DNA from: Amphiura filiformis
Taxonomy: Eukaryota; Echinodermata; Ophiuroidea; Amphilepidida; Amphiuridae
Direction: 5' to 3'
DNA: 64,000 bases
NCBI RefSeq assembly: GCF_039555335.1
Contig: NC_092636.1
Location: 55,173,706-55,237,705, forward strand
A model generated the notes under the pieces. It did no database searches and had not been told where the DNA came from. It was given only the letters and a program-made list of their open reading frames with translations. Made by a program: the position numbers and the translations under genes. Positions 11,523 through 22,761 of the stretch are shown here, one piece after another (position 1 is the first letter of the stretch; each line of letters opens with the position of its first letter).

Positions 11523-11887
11523 TTAAGGGGGTACTACACCCCTGTGGTAAATTTGTGACTATTTTTGCATTTTTCTCAAAAAATAATAGCACACTGGTAA
11601 TAAAAGTTATATATATTATTGGGGCAAGGAATCCAATTACTACACTGAAATTTGAGTGACTCAAGTCAAGTGGTTCAGTGCATATGATAGGAAACGAGGT
11701 ACATCCTAGCGGTACCTTATTTCTTATCATAATTAACAAACCGCTTGTCTTGGGTCATTGAAATTCCAGTGTAGTAATTGGATTCCTTGCCCCTATAATA
11801 TACATAACTTTGTTACCACTGTGTTATTAGTTTTGAGAAAAATGCAAAAATAAACACAAATTTATTGAAGGTGTAGTACCCCCTTAA
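11523..11887. mobile_element. TTAA-flanked MITE (piggyBac-like) inside the Penelope remnant
   Basis: Ends GGGGGTACTACACC and GGTGTAGTACCCCC are inverted, and TTAA is present on both sides (11523-11526 and 11884-11887). Removing the element and one TTAA restores an uninterrupted Penelope reading context (GTGTCATTAACTAGGAGGG), which proves the insertion order. Inner arms also pair (AATCCAATTACTACACTG and CAGTGTAGTAATTGGATT). Confidence 0.88.
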
Positions 11888-12068
11888 CTAGGAGGGCAAG
11901 CATAATTGATAAGGACACAAGTACAAGTAAACCAGAAATATACACAAATCATTTTGGATCAGAAAGAGGGGTACTGAAACTATTAACCATGACAAGGGCA
12001 TCTACTCTCTAAATCACATGTATGATCTGCTGTTAAGAACTGCACCCGAGGAGGCGGATCATCGCATA

Positions 12069-12237
12069 ATGCGGCCCATACACGATCAAAATATTAATCA
12101 ATATTGGAGACCCTAGATGCAGGAGTGGATACAAAATCTACCATTGTGCGTGTTCATTGGTAGATTTTGTATCCACTCTTGTATCTAGGGTCTTTGATAT
12201 TGCTTAATTATATTGAACGTATGTGTATGGGCCGCAT
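12069..12237. mobile_element. TA-flanked MITE with a second inverted repeat nested inside
   Basis: Ends ATGCGGCCCATACAC and GTGTATGGGCCGCAT are inverted, with TA on each side, as for Tc1/mariner-type insertions. Inside, at about 12108-12193, GACCCTAGATGCAGGAGTGG and its inverse form another hairpin shared with 8374-8532. Confidence 0.8.
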
Positions 12238-12239
12238 TA

Positions 12240-12271
12240 CTGACGAAGTCGCTCGACCTGGGTGACAAAAC
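12240..12271 (+). ncRNA. Degenerate hammerhead-ribozyme-like core in Penelope tail
   Basis: CTGACGA is followed by a possible 5-bp stem II (GTCGC paired with GTGAC, one G-T wobble) and then AAAAC where GAAAC is required. Penelope-like elements are known to carry hammerhead motifs here. Loss of the invariant G predicts an inactive copy. Confidence 0.45.
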
Positions 12272-12330
12272 TGTCTAAACATTGTATTGTAATTATGGCT
12301 CTAAACTATGAGTTAAATTTGGTTTTTGTC

Positions 12331-13192
12331 TCATAACAGAATGTTGTATGAGCTTCATATTGCACACAATTACTACAATTATTGATGAAGAAATTGGTTG
12401 GTTCAGGGAGTGAGCACTGAAACACCCTACGCTAACTTACACACATTTCATGAAGTTTTTGTGCTATATCAAAACCAGGTAACAGTAAAAAAAAATGTCA
12501 ACAAATTTTTTTAAATTAGTAACTACTATAACATTAAATTATAAAATTTTACCCCACAAAGCTCAAATTCGGTCTCCTTAAATCCGCCATTTTAAGTTAA
12601 ACTACATTATCAGCACCACAATGTAAACTCATGGAAAGCAAATTTTGTATCAAACAATTATTTTACACCATCTCCCGACACACTCCAATTTTTTTTTTTT
12701 TATTAAAGCGCAGTGATTTATAGTGCGCTACGCACAGGCACAACGCCTAGACGTTGATCCACAAGCCTCAGTACACTTTATATTGAGCCCATGCAGTTTA
12801 TGCAGATCCCTTCCCTTGGAATTTTTCAAAAAATATTCCACACTAAAGTCAAGTCTGTACATACAAATTTGCTGAAATAAGAGGATTTGAAAGTTTCTGC
12901 ATTATTTTATGGCATTTTGATAATGAAATTCTAAAACAAAAGGGGGGGGGGTCATCAGCTATGACTTTAAAAAAGGGGGGTTATCGGGTGTATTCAACTT
13001 CAAAACAGGGGTCCTAATGACAGGCACATACCTGTCACTTCTACTAAAGTTGAGCTCCCCCTCCCAAAAACACCTTCATGAAATTAAATGCCCTGCATGT
13101 CTGTGGAGAATGGGGATCAAGGTCATTCAACTGACAAGTGGAAATTTCATATAGACCATTGGATGAATGTACGATCGATCGGCATCAATTCG
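12331..13192. other. No gene seen
   Basis: AT-rich noncoding DNA with homopolymer runs (T run near 12691, G run near 12944). No supported open frame. Confidence 0.45.
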
Positions 13193-13358
13193 TCCATTTG
13201 GTTTCCTCGAGACTATGACATCAGTGCGTGCACCAGTATGAGGTGACTCAAGGAACTGGCATTACTTGTGCAATCAAAGGTGGTACATCTGTAAATGTGT
13301 GACGCATCGACCACAACATACTGATACCACTCTCTCAAGGAAGCCAAATGAGCTATAG
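13193..13358. mobile_element. MITE, copy 2 of the 7108-7288 family
   Basis: CATTTGGTTTCCTCGAGAC and CTCAAGGAAGCCAAATG form the inverted ends. The interior shares CAGTGCGTGCACC-like sequence with copy 1. Confidence 0.6.
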
Positions 13359-14134
13359 AAAACATCTTGGTGTACTTGCTTCAATTAAATTGGACTTGCT
13401 AGCAATCATCAAACAGTGTACTTCGGTTATATATAAATGCGCTTTTATAATGCGCATGTGACCACCTCCACGCTGCCATAACAGCTTATAGACAGTAAGT
13501 CTCGAAGTGACCTTCTACATAGCGGGTGGTCTTTCTATACATTTGAATGCAAAGGCGGAACAACATGAGACTGCTGTGCAGCAAAATTTTCTATTTTGTT
13601 CAACTTTGTGATTATATTGTAAACGTTTCCGTCGTTGAATATTTTTTTCCGTCGTCAAATACTTTCAAAGTGTTGTTTTTGATAACGGAATTGCAAAATG
13701 TGTAATAATTTTGCAATTCAATTAATACTTAAATTTGATGAAATTTATCTACAGAGTTCCTATCCTTTTCTGTATAATCAGGGATGTCAGTTTTCAGGCA
13801 ATTGCCTGATTTCAGGCCTTTTGCTACTCCAAATTTCTGCACTTTTATTTATTTTCAGCCGGCCCATTTTGAGGCTTTATAGCCCAAATTTACGCGCTTT
13901 TTCAGGCTTTTCCTGCCAAGTCACTTCAAGCCACTTTCATCCCTGTATAATGGTCAGTGCATGAGGATTTGGTCACGCTTGCTGGTCTTGGTATGTCGTG
14001 CCCATGGGTCATGTGCGTATTTATAAAAGTGCATTTATAGATATAACCGAAATACACTGTCAAATAAACAACACAAAACATGTAACCCTAAATTATAACA
14101 TTTTTAAAAATGATCCAATCATTTCTGTACTTAC

Positions 14135-14233
14135 CTTAATAGGCCTATTGAGACTAGTCAAAGCCACTGTCCTCTCTTCAAAGAAATCCTTGTAGACTTT
14201 CGTGGAGACTTCTCTGATTTTACTTGGTGGAAT
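14135..14233 (-). CDS. Exon-like 99-bp coding segment, gene unknown
   Basis: On the minus strand a good acceptor (TATTTCTTCAG) and a consensus donor (AAG|GTAAGTAC) bracket exactly 33 codons in phase 0, encoding IPPSKIREVSTKVYK then DFFEERTVALTSLNRPIK. The composition is protein-like, charged and free of repeats, and the borders are clean, so this looks like a real internal exon. I do not recognise the family and see no partner exons within several kilobases. It could belong to a host gene with large introns that spans the C1q cluster, be a stranded exon from a decayed gene, or be chance. Confidence 0.4.
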
Positions 14234-14839
14234 CTGAAGAAATACACAAGCTCTACTACTTTTATTAGGTATAGGATATAATAAAAGTAACTGTGAAATT
14301 TGAATTGATGCCAGTATCAGAAGCTTATCTGATGCATGACCTCCTGTACCATGAAGGGTGGCCCAAGTTGTACCCAAAAATAATATCAAGCAATGCATTA
14401 GTACAGGGTGATTGAATTTTAGTAAAACCCTTTATTTCAAAAGCTGATAATATTATACTGATTTGATTACATTGATGACTAAAGTACATTACATTACGTG
14501 CCAGGTTGCAATGTCAATACATAGGCCTAAAATATAGATGTTGTCTGTTTATCAATATTTATTCATTGCATATTTTACTAGTAGGCCTAGCACACAGAAT
14601 TTAAATGTCATTGTATACAACAGTTGGTTTCAACTGTAACTGCCTGATATACTGTGGTCCTACTAAATCTTTCTTTCTTGCATAAGTCTTTGCAGTGGTA
14701 TAGATTTCTTCAGTGGGTCTTTAAAATGCTACTACATGTAGTTATATAAACGACACTCAAAAGAACATTTTTCACATGGTCATATCTTGAAATTCTGTCC
14801 ATCAAAATGAATTTTCAATATCCAAACCTTTATACCTTA

Positions 14840-14995
14840 GGCTGCGATCACATAGAAGTATACGGTATTCGCTATACGAAATACGCTCATTCAATCAGGC
14901 TGAGTTCACAATATGAGTATACTATGTGAACTCAGCCTGATTGAATGAGCGTATTTCGTATAGCGAATACCGTATACTTCTATGTGATCGCAGCC
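14840..14995. mobile_element. Near-perfect palindromic MITE, 156 bp
   Basis: Two arms of about 70 bp are exact inverted copies (outer GGCTGCGATCACATAGAAG, inner AATCAGGCTGAGTTCACA) around a short loop. TTA is duplicated on both sides (14837-14839 and 14996-14998). The perfect arms suggest recent movement. Confidence 0.9.
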
Positions 14996-14999
14996 TTAC

Positions 15000-16050
15000 T
15001 GACAACTGAAAAATGCACTGGCATGGAACCACTTGCTGTATCACATGTCACAGCCTGGAAATTGTGGCAACATAGAGTTTAAGGCATGTGAAGAAGTCAA
15101 AACAAATGAAGGTATTTGTGATAGGGTGTTGGGGTGCATGGGGGTGTATGTGTCTGTGTTTGCCTATATCGTGTTGTGTTTATGTTTGTTGGGTACAAGA
15201 GTTATTTTTGTGAGGCAATCCTGAGATGGGAAAGTCCACATTGCTGTTACAATTAATTACACACATCAAATGGGCTGTGACATGTGGACCAGGAAGGTAT
15301 TTCATGTCAGTGTATTTTGTTGTTTTGTCATTTGGACAACTTCTTGGCTACTGATGTGTTTAGAGTAGAGTATTGAAGTAATCCTGTGTGTAATTTTGGT
15401 TCTTTTTCAGCCATCCAAATCAAGTGTCTTTTCAACACTCTGTTTTGGTAAAATTTGGGGGTGGGGGTCTTTCGGAGCTGTGTGGTCCAAAAACGGGTCG
15501 TTCCAGGGGAACATACCTTTATGGTAAGTTGTGTTAATTTTGTGCCCCCACCCCCATGCTAACTTCAATATTAATATTTCCCTGCTATTTGACATTACAT
15601 CATTACCTGTTGAATTGAGAGTGTGAAGAAAGTGTCACAAAATGTGGACCAGTATGACATTTTAAAACTTGCATCTTTTTAAGGGACCATTCAAATTGTT
15701 TGACAAGGGTGTCGGAATTGTTACTAAATATTCGGTGTTCCCCACTCGTGTCCAATGCAAAATTTTTGGATTCCCCATTTTCTCCATTTAAGACATAACA
15801 TTTATGTTCAAGTAAAAAAAATCAGATTTCCCCTCAAGACCCCCCAAAAAATTGGATTCTCCGCTTAAAACTCCCACCCCATGTAAATACTACAACATTG
15901 TTTTACCAAAATATGGTAAATATAAGCATTCCCTTTAGATGACTTGCATAACGTAATAATTCGGTTTCCATAAAATATGTAGTTCACTAACCCCCCCCCA
16001 CACCCATCCATAGCCTCAGCACACTTTACATGCACCCTTGATTTGCCGCT
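15000..16050. other. No gene seen
   Basis: Noncoding. G/T-rich and C-rich patches near 15130-15550 give short open frames without domains. Confidence 0.45.
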
Positions 16051-16055
16051 GCAAG

Positions 16056-17950
16056 GATAATAATAATAATAATGGACATCTATAAAGCGCTCAAAACAAA
16101 GGGTCTCGAGGCGCTGCACAAAAGGAAAAATACCGTAAACTACAAACATCTTAAAAACTACAGAACTATCAAAAATAATATCAATTATTAAATCTTAATC
16201 TACAACAGGATAAAACCAGCAATCATAATAATACACAAACATCAATAATGCTGAGCCAATTTACACTTAAAGCTAAAAACGACTAAAATCAGCCAAATAT
16301 ACACATGCTGAGATCATTAAAACACAATAATCAATCATAGAGTACATAATCAGAAATAATGTGAAATAACATGGTTCGTGAGCAGTTCAGCAGTAAGCCT
16401 GGTTGAAAAGATGAGTTTTGAGATGAGTTTTAAATTGGTAAATTGTACCGGAGTTTTTAATATGAGAAGGAAGACTGTTCCATAACTTTGGTGCAATCAC
16501 AGAGAAGCTCCTTCCATAGGTAGTTGTGTGGCTGGAATGCTCGCGCAGCAAGTTCTGTGAGGATGATCTTAAAACCCGACTTGGAGTGTATGCGACAATT
16601 CTGTGACGACAGAGAGATAGACTGGCGCCTGACTATGAAGGATCTTGAAAGTCAATAGCAGTATTTTGTAGGCTATTCTCTCCCTGATTGGAAGCCAGTG
16701 CAGCTGGTACCTAACTGGCATAATGTGCTCAGATTTCTTTGTCAGTGTAACCACTCTGGCTGCAGCATTTTGGACGCGTTGAAGTTTTTGGAGTTCTTTT
16801 TCTGGAAGGCCGGCGAGAACACAATTACAGTTATCTAAACGTGAGGTCACAAATGCATGCACCAATTTTTCGGTGTTTATAGAATCCAGGTATCGACGCA
16901 ATTTGCCAATCCTATGGATTGCGTACAATGCACGCCAACAGACACTATTGACATGGCTAGTCATTGACAACTTCTCATCGAACAAGACACCCAAGTTGCG
17001 AACCTCCGCTGAAGAAGAAATGGTAGTGTCACCAATAGTGATGGTCACTTCAGGCACGTTTTTGTTGTATTTTGACCTTACATGGAGCAACTCAGTTTTA
17101 CTGTCATTAAGCATAAGTTTATTGTCAGAAAGCCATGCCCGGATGTCACAAATGCAGGCTTCAAGCTTAGCCAACGTGTTAGTATATACGCTCAGATGGT
17201 TTAATGATAACATACAACTGGCTATCATCTGCGTATGACATACATGACAGGTCATGAAGTTCAACAATGTCTTCTATTGGTGAAGAATAAGCAACAAACA
17301 ATTCTGGACCAACAACTGATCCTTGTGGCACTCCCCATTCCATGGTCGTAGGATCAGACTCTTTGCCATCAATGAGAATAGATTGCTTTCTCTCACTGAG
17401 ATAAGAAGCAAACCAACAATGAGCAGTTCCTCTCACACCAAAACATTCTTTCAGTCGACGCAGCAGAATACTGTGGTCAACGGTGTCGAACGCCGCTGAC
17501 TTCTTCAATAATGGTGTAACATGAGCATGCTTAAGGTCTGATGGAAAAACGCCCGATTGTAGAGACGCGTTCACAATGTCAGTAATTGGTGCAAGTAAAT
17601 CAGGAAGCACATCTTTGGTGAGTTTCGCTGGTAGCGGATCAAGAGAGCAGGTTTTCACTTGGCTATGAGTGATAACCTTAAGCATATCTTCATTTGTGAG
17701 AGGTTGGAAGTTGGTGAAACTGCTCTTACATTCACGTCTTGTCATAGTTGTAGTTGCAGAACTTGACGTCGTAGTTGCGAGGTCAAGTGACATGCAAATT
17801 TTTTGTACCTTCTCATCAAAGAACTTGGAGAATCTGTTGGCAAGATCTTTTTTACTGGAATGAGTGGGCAGAGCTTTTGATGGTTTATACGCAGCGCAGA
17901 CAACTTATCTACAAGATGGAACATTTGTCGCATAAACAGGCACAGTTCCT
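16056..17950 (-). mobile_element. Truncated non-LTR retrotransposon (CR1/L2-like LINE)
   Basis: Minus-strand reverse-transcriptase fragments: 17179-17793 encodes AAFDTVDHSILL, WGVPQGSVVGPELF and the catalytic SYADDSQLY. 16569-17267 encodes AWLSDNKLMLNDSKTELL, LGVLFDEKL, NAAARVVT and YQLHWLPIRERIAYK. A frame change separates them near 17200. The segment joining PLLKK directly to SAAFDTVDHS skips the fingers and first palm strand (about 80 residues in intact relatives), so there is an internal deletion. The 3' UTR runs down to an (ATT)n tail near 16056-16075, typical of this group. It cannot move on its own and lies between C1q copies A and B. Confidence 0.88.
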
Positions 17951-18169
17951 ATAACATGGCAATTCTTTTGTATTAATTTTTGGAACTTTTTTGGTAGATG
18001 GCACTATCAAACAAAATGTAAAATATACAGAAATGAGAATAAAATGAAACAAAACAGCTCACAAAAGAAAAAAGACTATCACCTTGGGCATGTTGGGCAA
18101 AGGTCGATAAGTGATTAGACTTTGTGAAATCATAGAAATCCAAATTCTGATATAAAAATGTTATCTGAT

Positions 18170-19051
18170 TTATTGCTCATACAGCAGAAAACCAGAGAAA
18201 GTGTTAAGCTTAAACCTATCACTGCTCACAGATTTTCCATTGCTCCCAAATCGTAACCAGACTTGATTGCCCACATTCAACTGCAACACAATACTGTGAC
18301 TACTTTGTAAATACATAATTCCACCTCCATCAGTTTCTCTTACAATAGCTCGTGCCATCTCAGCACCATCTTTAACCAGATCAACATATGGGTCATGATT
18401 GGAATTATAACTTGATGATGCTATGGTGAATGCAAAGACATATGTGCCAGGCACCTGGCAGGTGAACTTATGAGTGGATGGGTTGTAATGACCTCCAATA
18501 TTGGTTTCAACCACATTAAATGTGAGTGTGTCACCAGAGTTTCCTGTCTGTGAACTTGTTTTTGCCACAGAGAAAGCTGATCTTCTTTGACCACCAGCTT
18601 CACCTTTCAATCCAGTGGGTCCAGGGCTTCCTGCAGGCCCAGGTCTTCCATCAGATCCATCCCTTCCAGCAATCCCACCAGGGCCTACTTTGCCTGGAAA
18701 ACCTTGGAGTCCACGATCTCCATTTGGACCCTGTGGACCTGGCAAGCCAGGTTCTCCTCTCTCGCCACGTTCACCTAAGTCACCCTTCCTGCCAGCTTCT
18801 CCTTTTATGCCATCTCTTCCCGGTAAACCATTGTTGCCGGGAGTTCCGGCAGCACCGGCTGCTCCTGCTACACCTGGCACACCGGCTGCTCCTGCTGCAC
18901 CCGGCACACCGGGCAGACCTGCAGGAGCTTGACAGCAAGCATTACATGAGTTCATTGGGCTTTCATCAGGTGCAATAGTATCTTGAGACCAGGCTGGTTC
19001 AAGTTGGTAGCAAATAAGTAGGTATACGATCATCAGGTATGTATTCCCCAT
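18170..19051 (-). CDS. Collagen-like C1q-domain secreted protein, copy B (293 aa)
   Basis: Paralogue of copy A with the same design: a signal peptide from [16 protein letters not shown], the SCNACC cluster, a Gly-X-Y stalk, and a C1q head from [10 protein letters not shown] to [10 protein letters not shown] chose the Met at 19051 because the sequence after it matches the signal peptides of copies A and C, and because an acceptor (TTTCTATACAG) lies about 24 bases upstream; the open frame extends further 5' only by reading through the intron. The stalk is uninterrupted where copy A has Ser ([24 protein letters not shown]). It lacks one GERG and two other triplets relative to A. The head differs from A and C in the second half ([24 protein letters not shown]), so ligand preference may differ (inference). 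A noncoding first exon is proposed at 20663-20785. This is the most intact copy. Confidence 0.94.
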   Translation of the reverse strand: MGNTYLMIVYLLICYQLEPAWSQDTIAPDESPMNSCNACCQAPAGLPGVPGAAGAAGVPGVAGAAGAAGTPGNNGLPGRDGIKGEAGRKGDLGERGERGEPGLPGPQGPNGDRGLQGFPGKVGPGGIAGRDGSDGRPGPAGSPGPTGLKGEAGGQRRSAFSVAKTSSQTGNSGDTLTFNVVETNIGGHYNPSTHKFTCQVPGTYVFAFTIASSSYNSNHDPYVDLVKDGAEMARAIVRETDGGGIMYLQSSHSIVLQLNVGNQVWLRFGSNGKSVSSDRFKLNTFSGFLLYEQ

Positions 19052-19211
19052 GTTGGCGTTATGCTGGTTTTCTGTATAGAAACATAAAATATAAATAATG
19101 GAAGTTAAAAGTGAATTGGAGGCAACTATGTAGAAAAAATTGAAATGGTCTGAAAATAATGGATTCACACCTCAAACTTTCCCACTATCGATATGATCAG
19201 TGCAAACAAAG

Positions 19212-19428
19212 GCGTACTATAGAAAAATTATCAAATTTGTGTACATCGTGGAACATACTCTTTGCGTGGCTGTGCGTAGTAAGCAGTTGTAACGCAGATA
19301 GCCTCGCTAATATGGACGCGTAGAGTAGCATTGTACGCGCGTGTAGTTAGCATGATTAGTCGCGGAGTAACAAGCGTAGTTGAATGTTCCACGATGTACA
19401 CAAATTTAATATTTTTTCTATAGTACGC
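19212..19428. mobile_element. MITE upstream of copy B (217 bp)
   Basis: GCGTACTATAGAAAAA and ACATCGTGGAACAT in the left arm are inverted in the right arm (ATGTTCCACGATGT, TTTTTTCTATAGTACGC). It lies in the 5' intron of copy B. Confidence 0.85.
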
Positions 19429-20662
19429 ATTACGTACTTGTACGTACTGACGTCATGATTTTCCCACAATTCATTGCAACATTATAAAGAAATACATAAG
19501 ACTTTAGAATCATCGTCCGGGGCAGTTTATCTTAACAGGTGCGAAGCTTACATTTTCAGACAATGCAGCTGGAGTGCTAAGGAACAAACTGTTTGTCAGT
19601 GTCAAAACTCTAAAATCATACGTCAAATTTGAAATATATCTCATTAAAAGAATAGGGTGTTACGTAATCAATACAAATTCCGCCATTCAGACACATGATA
19701 TAAAAATCCACTCATACAATTTGTTCTTTAGCATGATGCAGTTCTCGGACCACTAACCTTGCCTGCTTTTGTGATTTATGCCCCATACCATCACTATACC
19801 CCAGCCTTATTCTATCAGATAAAATAGGTGCAAAGGTGTGAGGTTTTGTAATATGGTCAATAGACAACTTCAGAATGATGATTTGTGTACCCATTTGCAT
19901 CAAATAGGCCTATTTGGCACAGTGTATAAGTAACAAATTATTATCTATTCATTTTAAGTCGCTGGTAACCAGTATTTCAAAAAAGGGTGTAACTTTGAAT
20001 TGAAGTGATGGGATTCAATTTTATTCAATATCTATGCTGACCAACAGATCGTTCTACAGTTTCACGATTTATATAATATGGCCCGATATTGCCGAGAAGG
20101 CATTGAGACAAACAATATGCATGCGAAATGTTCCAAAGGTTAATGATTGAGTGAAATGAACAGATTAACTTCATCATGTTCGTCTCCCTATGCATGAGTG
20201 CGTATATTTATGGCCTTTACAATATTATCTGATGTTCTTGATTAGGTATGAGGTATTATATTTATAAAATTAAAAAAATAGTTATATTAAGTGAAATCCT
20301 AGCACAAATTCAATTCATTCAATTGTCTATATACTGTGTGCATATTTGTGCTCTCTTTAAAGCAAGGAGAAATAGCTTGTCAACTTAATGGAAACGCGTT
20401 ATGAAGTATCTGAAAAGATATAGCTCAGCGGCCAACAAAAAGTAACTGTCTAGATTTTCTCTCTGAATCGGCTGTATTTTACATGTAAGAAAATCAATCG
20501 CATTATCGTGTTCACTCTGGCGTAAGTTTGGGCCCTATTTGACTCATAGGAACGTTCGAAAGGACCCCCGCGACTGTCAAGGTAAAATGAATAGATAATA
20601 ATTGCAACTTTTTGCTAGTCTAAACACTATTGAATATGAATACAATCCATTTGCTTACTTAC
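19429..20662. other. 5' intron of C1q copy B
   Basis: AT-rich. The block at 19757-19840 (CCATACCATCACTATACCCC) recurs at 23990-24070 in copy C, showing that the intron was duplicated with the gene. Confidence 0.55.
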
Positions 20663-20785
20663 CTAAGTAATCAAACTGTCACCAATCTCAGCCTGTCTTC
20701 AGTAAAATCTGTATCAAATTCTAAAAGAGATGATCCAATCATTTCCTTTTTGTGTGAATTGTATGAATCCGTAAAGCGATAAGTG
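20663..20785 (-). other. Proposed noncoding first exon of C1q copy B
   Basis: On the minus strand the sequence GATTACTTAG is followed by a strong donor GTAAGTAAG. The same segment with a donor (GTAAGTAC) is conserved upstream of copy C at 25031. A TATA-like box lies just upstream. The 5' end is estimated from that box. Transcript data would decide. Confidence 0.5.
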
Positions 20786-20807
20786 AATTATGCAGCAAGT
20801 GAATAAA

Positions 20808-20815
20808 CTTATATA
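20808..20815 (-). promoter_or_regulatory. TATA-like box TATATAAG of copy B
   Basis: Lies about 30 bp upstream of the proposed transcription start of the noncoding first exon. The aligned sequence upstream of copy C reads TCAATTCAAG there, with a TATATAG moved further upstream. Confidence 0.45.
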
Positions 20816-21458
20816 GATACTAGATGCAAAGCCGGATATAGTACCTCCGGTTGTGAAGGGTGATTCAAGTTATGCTGGAACATATCCAACATCAGATTGC
20901 AACATTTTGTCAAACCTGTCACATGGGGAATTTAATTGTGAGTATTAGGTATGACTCATTTTGATTGATCACATTTTGATTGAAAAACCAAACATAAGAC
21001 AGCTCATTTTGTGAAAATCTGAATATTTATTAATCTACATTTCAAGATAAACACTCAGCTGATATAAAGTCCTCAACAAAAGTTTAGAAAGTTTTTCAAG
21101 ATCTATATCTCAGATTATTTGTGACATGTTCATATCATGTTGCATATCAATGGATAGCTACTTTATTCCCCTTTACAGTGACACCACATTTGAAACAATC
21201 ACCTTTTTCACGGCTGAGTGCACGTCTTATGAATGTAGTGGGGCCTAAAACAGAATGTGCTAAATTGACCATTATTCTGTGCTCAAACAAAACTAGTTGC
21301 TAACCTCAATAACAGGTGGAAAACCATACACATCCATAACAGCCAGGCACCCTCTCCTCATGCTACTCACCAGCCTGGTCACATGTTGCTGTGGGATCAT
21401 GCATTCCATTTTTCAACCAGGATTTGTCGCAGGTCATTCAATTTGGTTGCTTTGGCAC

Positions 21459-21593
21459 CAGGCCCGTACGCAGGATTTTATTTGGGGGGGTGCTGATTTT
21501 GAAAAAGTGGACTTTTTTCCAAGTATACTTTCCCAAAATTTTTTGGGGGGCCGCCCCCCCTGCCCCCCCCCCCCCCCCCTGCGTACGGGCCTG
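21459..21593. mobile_element. hAT-like MITE with CAGGCCCGTACGCAGG ends
   Basis: Ends CAGGCCCGTACGCAGG and CCTGCGTACGGGCCTG are exact inverses, with long G and C runs inside. Flanks TTTGGCAC and GCTGGCAC are a possible diverged 8-bp target duplication. Confidence 0.8.
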
Positions 21594-21848
21594 GCTGGCA
21601 CGCACTGCATGACTAAGCATGTCCCACAAGTGTTCAATCTGAAATTTAGATGCTTGAAAAAAATTTCCAAGACTTTCATATCGTGTGGAATAGATTATTT
21701 ATTGGGCACAATATCACCAAGTTGTGACCAGCCCATACAAATGTTGTTTAAGTCACACAAAACAAACAGGTCTAAAATTTTAACAGCTGATAACACCAAT
21801 TTAACATTCACAACTTGAAGTTGATAATAAAGAGATAACAATAAGTTG

Positions 21849-21871
21849 AAATAAATAAATAAATAAATAAG
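21849..21871 (+). repeat. (TAAA)n microsatellite
   Basis: Five to six AAAT/TAAA units. Confidence 0.85.
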
Positions 21872-22761
21872 AAAGCTAAATAATTTGACCTCAAAAAATG
21901 TCCCCAACAAAGATTCAAAAAGTTTCCCCAACAAAGATTCAAAGAAGGTTGATAAAGTTTACTTTGTGTAGCTTTATACAGAATGTGACAGGAAATTGGC
22001 ATTCTAACAGGATTAATAATATTTTGATATTTGACTTTTGACTTTTTTAAATAAATATTTTGACCCATTACTTAAAATCCCTTTCAACATAATCTGTAGG
22101 CACAATTGCAATAAAATATCAAGTGCTTGCATAACATATATAAATCTTTATTTTAGAAAACATTACTTGTGTTTACGATAACAAATGTGACAGCCCATTC
22201 ACTTGAGCTCTTCTTACAAATACCATTATGATGATCCAGTTTACTTTTGGGAAAACATACAAGATGTAGCTTGAGTGGAATTCAAGTGATGCTCCATAGC
22301 AACAGCTAGCGACTTTGGAAGCTATAATCAATTAGCAACTGTACCTGTTTACTCTATAGATGAGTTGACTTCTGACATCAATGCCTGGCAGTATGCGCAC
22401 ACATCATCACAATTTTCATTGTTGTTTGCCTGGCAGTATGCACGGCTGCGCGCGTATCATATTATGCTCAGGGCTCGTGTGACTCCCACCACATCACAAT
22501 AAGGCTATTGAACAGTGCAATGGTTACATGGGGTTCTCTCAAGCAGATAACAACATTTGCCAAGTTCAGGATGTTTATCAGAAATAATTTTACAAAAATG
22601 TGTCTATGGTTTTGTGTTAGAGCCTTGTGGTTAAATGAAATCAGTCAGTAGATAGTGGATTATATTGAACCAACTATTCATCTTAACATCTCTGATTGTC
22701 TTTCAGCATGTTAATAGTTTATGATTAGAGTTCAATGCATAGGAGCTATATAGGAGATAGT

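Larger units (their letters stand above)
10880..12330 (+). mobile_element. Penelope-like element remnant (end of RT region and GIY-YIG region)
   Basis: The plus-strand frame at 10957-11232 includes CGYPKWSIDK and GIVIIPYVQGVSEK. The next frames give KPYISETGIKFETRLNEHRK, the GIY-YIG-type nuclease signature of Penelope-like elements. Beyond an insertion, peptides such as NHDKGIYSLNHMYDLL, with one change from the usual pattern, mark the typical end of the ORF. It is 5'-truncated, shifts frame and is interrupted by two MITEs (11523-11887 and 12069-12237). A hammerhead-like core lies in its 3' tail. Confidence 0.8.
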
